Shown here piece after piece: positions 6,718-8,413 of a stretch of DNA of 8,413 bases; the first letter of the stretch is position 1, and each line of letters starts with the position of its first letter. The notes under the pieces were generated by a model. The model searched no databases, was not told the DNA's origin, and was given only the letters and a program-made list of their open reading frames with translations. This stretch comes from Clostridiales bacterium DTU092 (GTDB lineage Bacteria > Bacillota > Clostridia > Caldicoprobacterales > Caldicoprobacteraceae), in NCBI GenBank assembly GCA_001513505.1, contig LFTM01000243.1:1-8413 (forward strand), in the 5' to 3' direction. Position numbers and translations under genes: made by a program.

Positions 6718-6889
6718 ATTTGAAGAATATTATTCCAGCCACTGGAGTTCCAAGGCTAAGAGCCTGTAACACTTGCTCCGGGGCCTTCATCAAACTCGCT
6801 TCGCTCAAACAGTGATTCGGCCTTATCCTCCACTGCGTTAACAGGCCCTAAGTCTTTCCGCAAGGTGGCTTCCATAATATTCTTCAAAT
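6718..6889. mobile_element. 172-bp imperfect palindromic element, MITE-like candidate
   Basis: The ends are perfect 16-bp inverted repeats: ATTTGAAGAATATTAT (6718-6733) and its complement (6874-6889). The match resumes with AGCCAC (6737-6742) against GTGGCT (6865-6870). Further in, GAGCCTGT-AAC (6760-6769) faces GTTAACAGGCCC (6837-6848). The core contains GAGCGAAGCGAG on the minus strand. The interior is clearly richer in G and C than the flanks. The element has no transposase and is too short for a real gene. I see no reliable target-site duplication. A minus-strand open frame through it would encode a SLFERSEFDEG-like tail, a peptide pattern I associate, from memory and without certainty, with dispersed repeats in Firmicutes. 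A folded REP/BIME-type repeat or an untranslated structured RNA is the alternative. Confidence 0.55.
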
Positions 6890-6908
6890 AAGAAAGATAC
6901 GCAGTATA

Positions 6909-6937
6909 TTGCTTAATGTCAGAGGATTGTTTATAAT
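6909..6937 (+). promoter_or_regulatory. Predicted SigA-type promoter of the MFS transporter gene
   Basis: TTGCTT (6909-6914) and a perfect -10 TATAAT (6932-6937) are separated by 17 nt. Transcription would start near 6944, giving a leader of about 60 nt. It lies 20 bp outside the palindromic element and after the terminator, so the transporter is probably transcribed independently of the GerMN operon. Confidence 0.6.
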
Positions 6938-7002
6938 GATGCATAGTTTAATTTTTGAATCTTCCTGTTTTTTATTGGATTGATTGGAGAGGACGAATTG
7001 TT

Positions 7003-8280
7003 ATGGGGATCCTTAGAAAGCAGCTTAAAGAATCATGGAACATTCTTAAAAGCTTTAAGGGTAATGCCAGGGGATGTTTGATTGTGGAGCCCTTATGGGG
7101 AATACCTTATAATCTTTTTATTCCTTATGTATCGGTATATATGCTGGAACTGGGGTGTACCGATCGGCAAATTGGAATAATAGCTTCTGTAAGCCTGTTT
7201 TTTCAGGTGCTTTTTTCTTTTATTGGCGGATATATTACCGACAGGCTTGGAAGAAAGCGAACATCATTAATATTTGATCTTATCGGGTGGAGTGCTGCTG
7301 TTCTGATATGGGCTGTTGCAAAGAATTTTTATTATTTTTTGGTAGCGGCTATTATAAATAGTTCATTCAGAGTTGTACATACATCATGGACCTGTCTGTT
7401 GGTGGAGGACACCGAACCCGATGAGAGGGTGCATGTATATACCTGGTTGCAGATAGCGGGATTGCTGGCCGGTTTTTTTGCGCCGGCAGCTGGTTTATTT
7501 GTTAAGAACTTTGGTGTGGTCCCGGCTATGAGAGGGCTTTATCTTTTTGCTTTTGTATCAATGACCGGTATGTTTTTTATAAGGAATCAAATAACCCATG
7601 AAACCCGTATAGGTATTTTGAAGATGCAAAGTGCGGGAAAGTTTAGTTTTGTTGCAATATTTGGTGAATATAAGGAGATCTGTATTCAACTAATAAAAAA
7701 TTCCCAGGCCTTAATTGCCTTTGCATTGATGGTGTTAAATAATATACAGATAACGTTACGCAGCTCATTCCAGGCAATTCTTTTAACAAAAGGACTGGAA
7801 TTGCCCGAGTCAACCATTGGCATATTTCCGGCAGTTACATCTGCTGTAATGCTGTTTATCTATCTGTTTGTCATGCCGGCACTGGGCAGACTCAAAGTAA
7901 CCCATCCTCTTTGTTGGGGCTTTATATTGTCGATAATAAGCAATGGAATTTTGGTCTTGTCTCCTCAGGGGAAATTCTATATTGTGGTCATTTCCACATT
8001 TATTGGAGCTGTAGGCGGGGCAATGATATATCCTTTTATTGAGTCCCTGGTAGCCAACAGTATAGACAACGAAAACAGGGCTAAAACCATGGCTATTCTT
8101 TATGTGGTTGTGTTAGGAATTTCAGCACCATTTGGATATATAGGCGGAGTGTTATCATCAATTTCGGCAAGACTCCCCTTTGTACTGGTGATTATGACCT
8201 TTGGAATCAGTCTGATACTGCTTCGCTATGTTGATGGAGTACAAAAGCGAAAGCGGTCTGATATTGTTGCGGATTTGTGA
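7003..8280 (+). CDS. Major facilitator superfamily transporter, substrate unknown
   Basis: This 425-residue integral membrane protein has about 12 predicted membrane helices in two halves, separated by a cytoplasmic loop near residues 195-232. The MFS motif A is visible between helices 2 and 3 as GGYITDRLGRKRT (75-87), with D80, R81, G83 and R84 in place. Other conserved-looking features are charged or polar residues in membrane regions (E29 near helix 1, N119/S120, E347) and the GGAMIYPFIESLVANS stretch (338-353). Its size is typical for the family. I chose ATG 7003 because GGAGAGGA (6986-6993) is a good SD 9 nt upstream. The in-frame TTG at 6955 would add 16 residues without an SD. Nothing in the sequence fixes the substrate; efflux of small molecules or uptake of a nutrient are both possible. 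It has its own promoter and no clear terminator. Confidence 0.9.
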   Translation: MGILRKQLKESWNILKSFKGNARGCLIVEPLWGIPYNLFIPYVSVYMLELGCTDRQIGIIASVSLFFQVLFSFIGGYITDRLGRKRTSLIFDLIGWSAAVLIWAVAKNFYYFLVAAIINSSFRVVHTSWTCLLVEDTEPDERVHVYTWLQIAGLLAGFFAPAAGLFVKNFGVVPAMRGLYLFAFVSMTGMFFIRNQITHETRIGILKMQSAGKFSFVAIFGEYKEICIQLIKNSQALIAFALMVLNNIQITLRSSFQAILLTKGLELPESTIGIFPAVTSAVMLFIYLFVMPALGRLKVTHPLCWGFILSIISNGILVLSPQGKFYIVVISTFIGAVGGAMIYPFIESLVANSIDNENRAKTMAILYVVVLGISAPFGYIGGVLSSISARLPFVLVIMTFGISLILLRYVDGVQKRKRSDIVADL

Positions 8281-8294
8281 AAATAATAAACATA

Positions 8295-8313
8295 TCTGTC
8301 TCTGTCTGTCTGT
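8295..8313. repeat. Short TCTG tandem repeat
   Basis: Four TCTG units, with one interrupting TC, run through this stretch shortly after the MFS stop. It is too short to be a minisatellite, but it is the kind of tract that can change length by slippage. It lies outside any coding region seen here. Confidence 0.5.
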
Positions 8314-8349
8314 AAAGAATAGGGCTTCATTTTAGGTTTTACAAATGTT

Positions 8350-8363
8350 TCATAATATTATGA
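8350..8363. repeat. Perfect 14-bp palindrome in the AT-rich right end
   Basis: TCATAAT is followed immediately by its complement ATTATGA. It lies in the 133-bp AT-rich tail after the MFS gene, where I see no gene, no clear terminator and no well-spaced promoter. It might be an operator for a gene beyond the right edge. Confidence 0.35.
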
Positions 8364-8413
8364 TTGTCCCACAAAAAGCTAGAAAATATAAACAAATATA
8401 GCAAAATATGATA

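Noticed and set aside
6756..6944. Minus-strand open frame of 62 codons (MHHYKQSS...)
   Set aside because: It runs from the flank into the palindromic element, has no SD at a useful distance and its tail is a translation of the repeat. It is better explained by the repeat than by a gene.

Overview
The window looks like chromosomal DNA from a low-to-moderate GC, spore-forming, Gram-positive clostridium-type Firmicute. The support is strong purine-rich Shine-Dalgarno (SD) sites, AT-rich intergenic regions, use of GTG and TTG starts, diderm-independent lipoproteins with GerMN (sporulation/germination protein GerM N-terminal) domains, and a ComEA with an SLBB domain. I could not name a species. 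No rRNA, tRNA, CRISPR array or prophage is visible.

Layout. (1) At 1-545, on the minus strand, lies the 5' part of a D-alanyl-D-alanine carboxypeptidase (DacA/DacF type) that runs off the left edge. (2) A divergent intergenic region at 546-777 carries a promoter for that gene and a possible SigH-type promoter for the next. (3) At 778-1485 is an orphan ComEA-like DNA-binding protein. (4) A 123-bp gap holds an extended -10 promoter and several CCTGTA/TACAGG inverted repeats. (5) A four-gene plus-strand cluster follows: an OmpR-family response regulator (1609-2292), a membrane sensor histidine kinase overlapping it by 14 bp (2279-3763), a lipoprotein with one GerMN domain and an NTF2-like C-terminal region (3868-4887), and a second lipoprotein with three tandem GerMN domains (4993-6561). 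It is closed by a strong intrinsic terminator at 6621-6650. (6) A 440-bp gap contains a 172-bp imperfect palindromic, MITE-like element and a good SigA-type promoter. (7) A major facilitator superfamily transporter lies at 7003-8280, followed by an AT-rich tail with a short TCTG tandem repeat and a perfect 14-bp palindrome.

The most interesting unit is the response regulator - kinase - GerMN lipoprotein - triple-GerMN lipoprotein cluster. Its order recalls the actinobacterial mtrA-mtrB-lpqB locus, where a GerMN lipoprotein sits beside and modulates a sensor kinase. The inference is that the two membrane-anchored lipoproteins act at the outer face of the membrane, either as accessory sensors for the kinase or as envelope/spore-coat-space scaffolds that it regulates. 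The carboxypeptidase next door fits a cell-envelope neighbourhood but is divergently transcribed.
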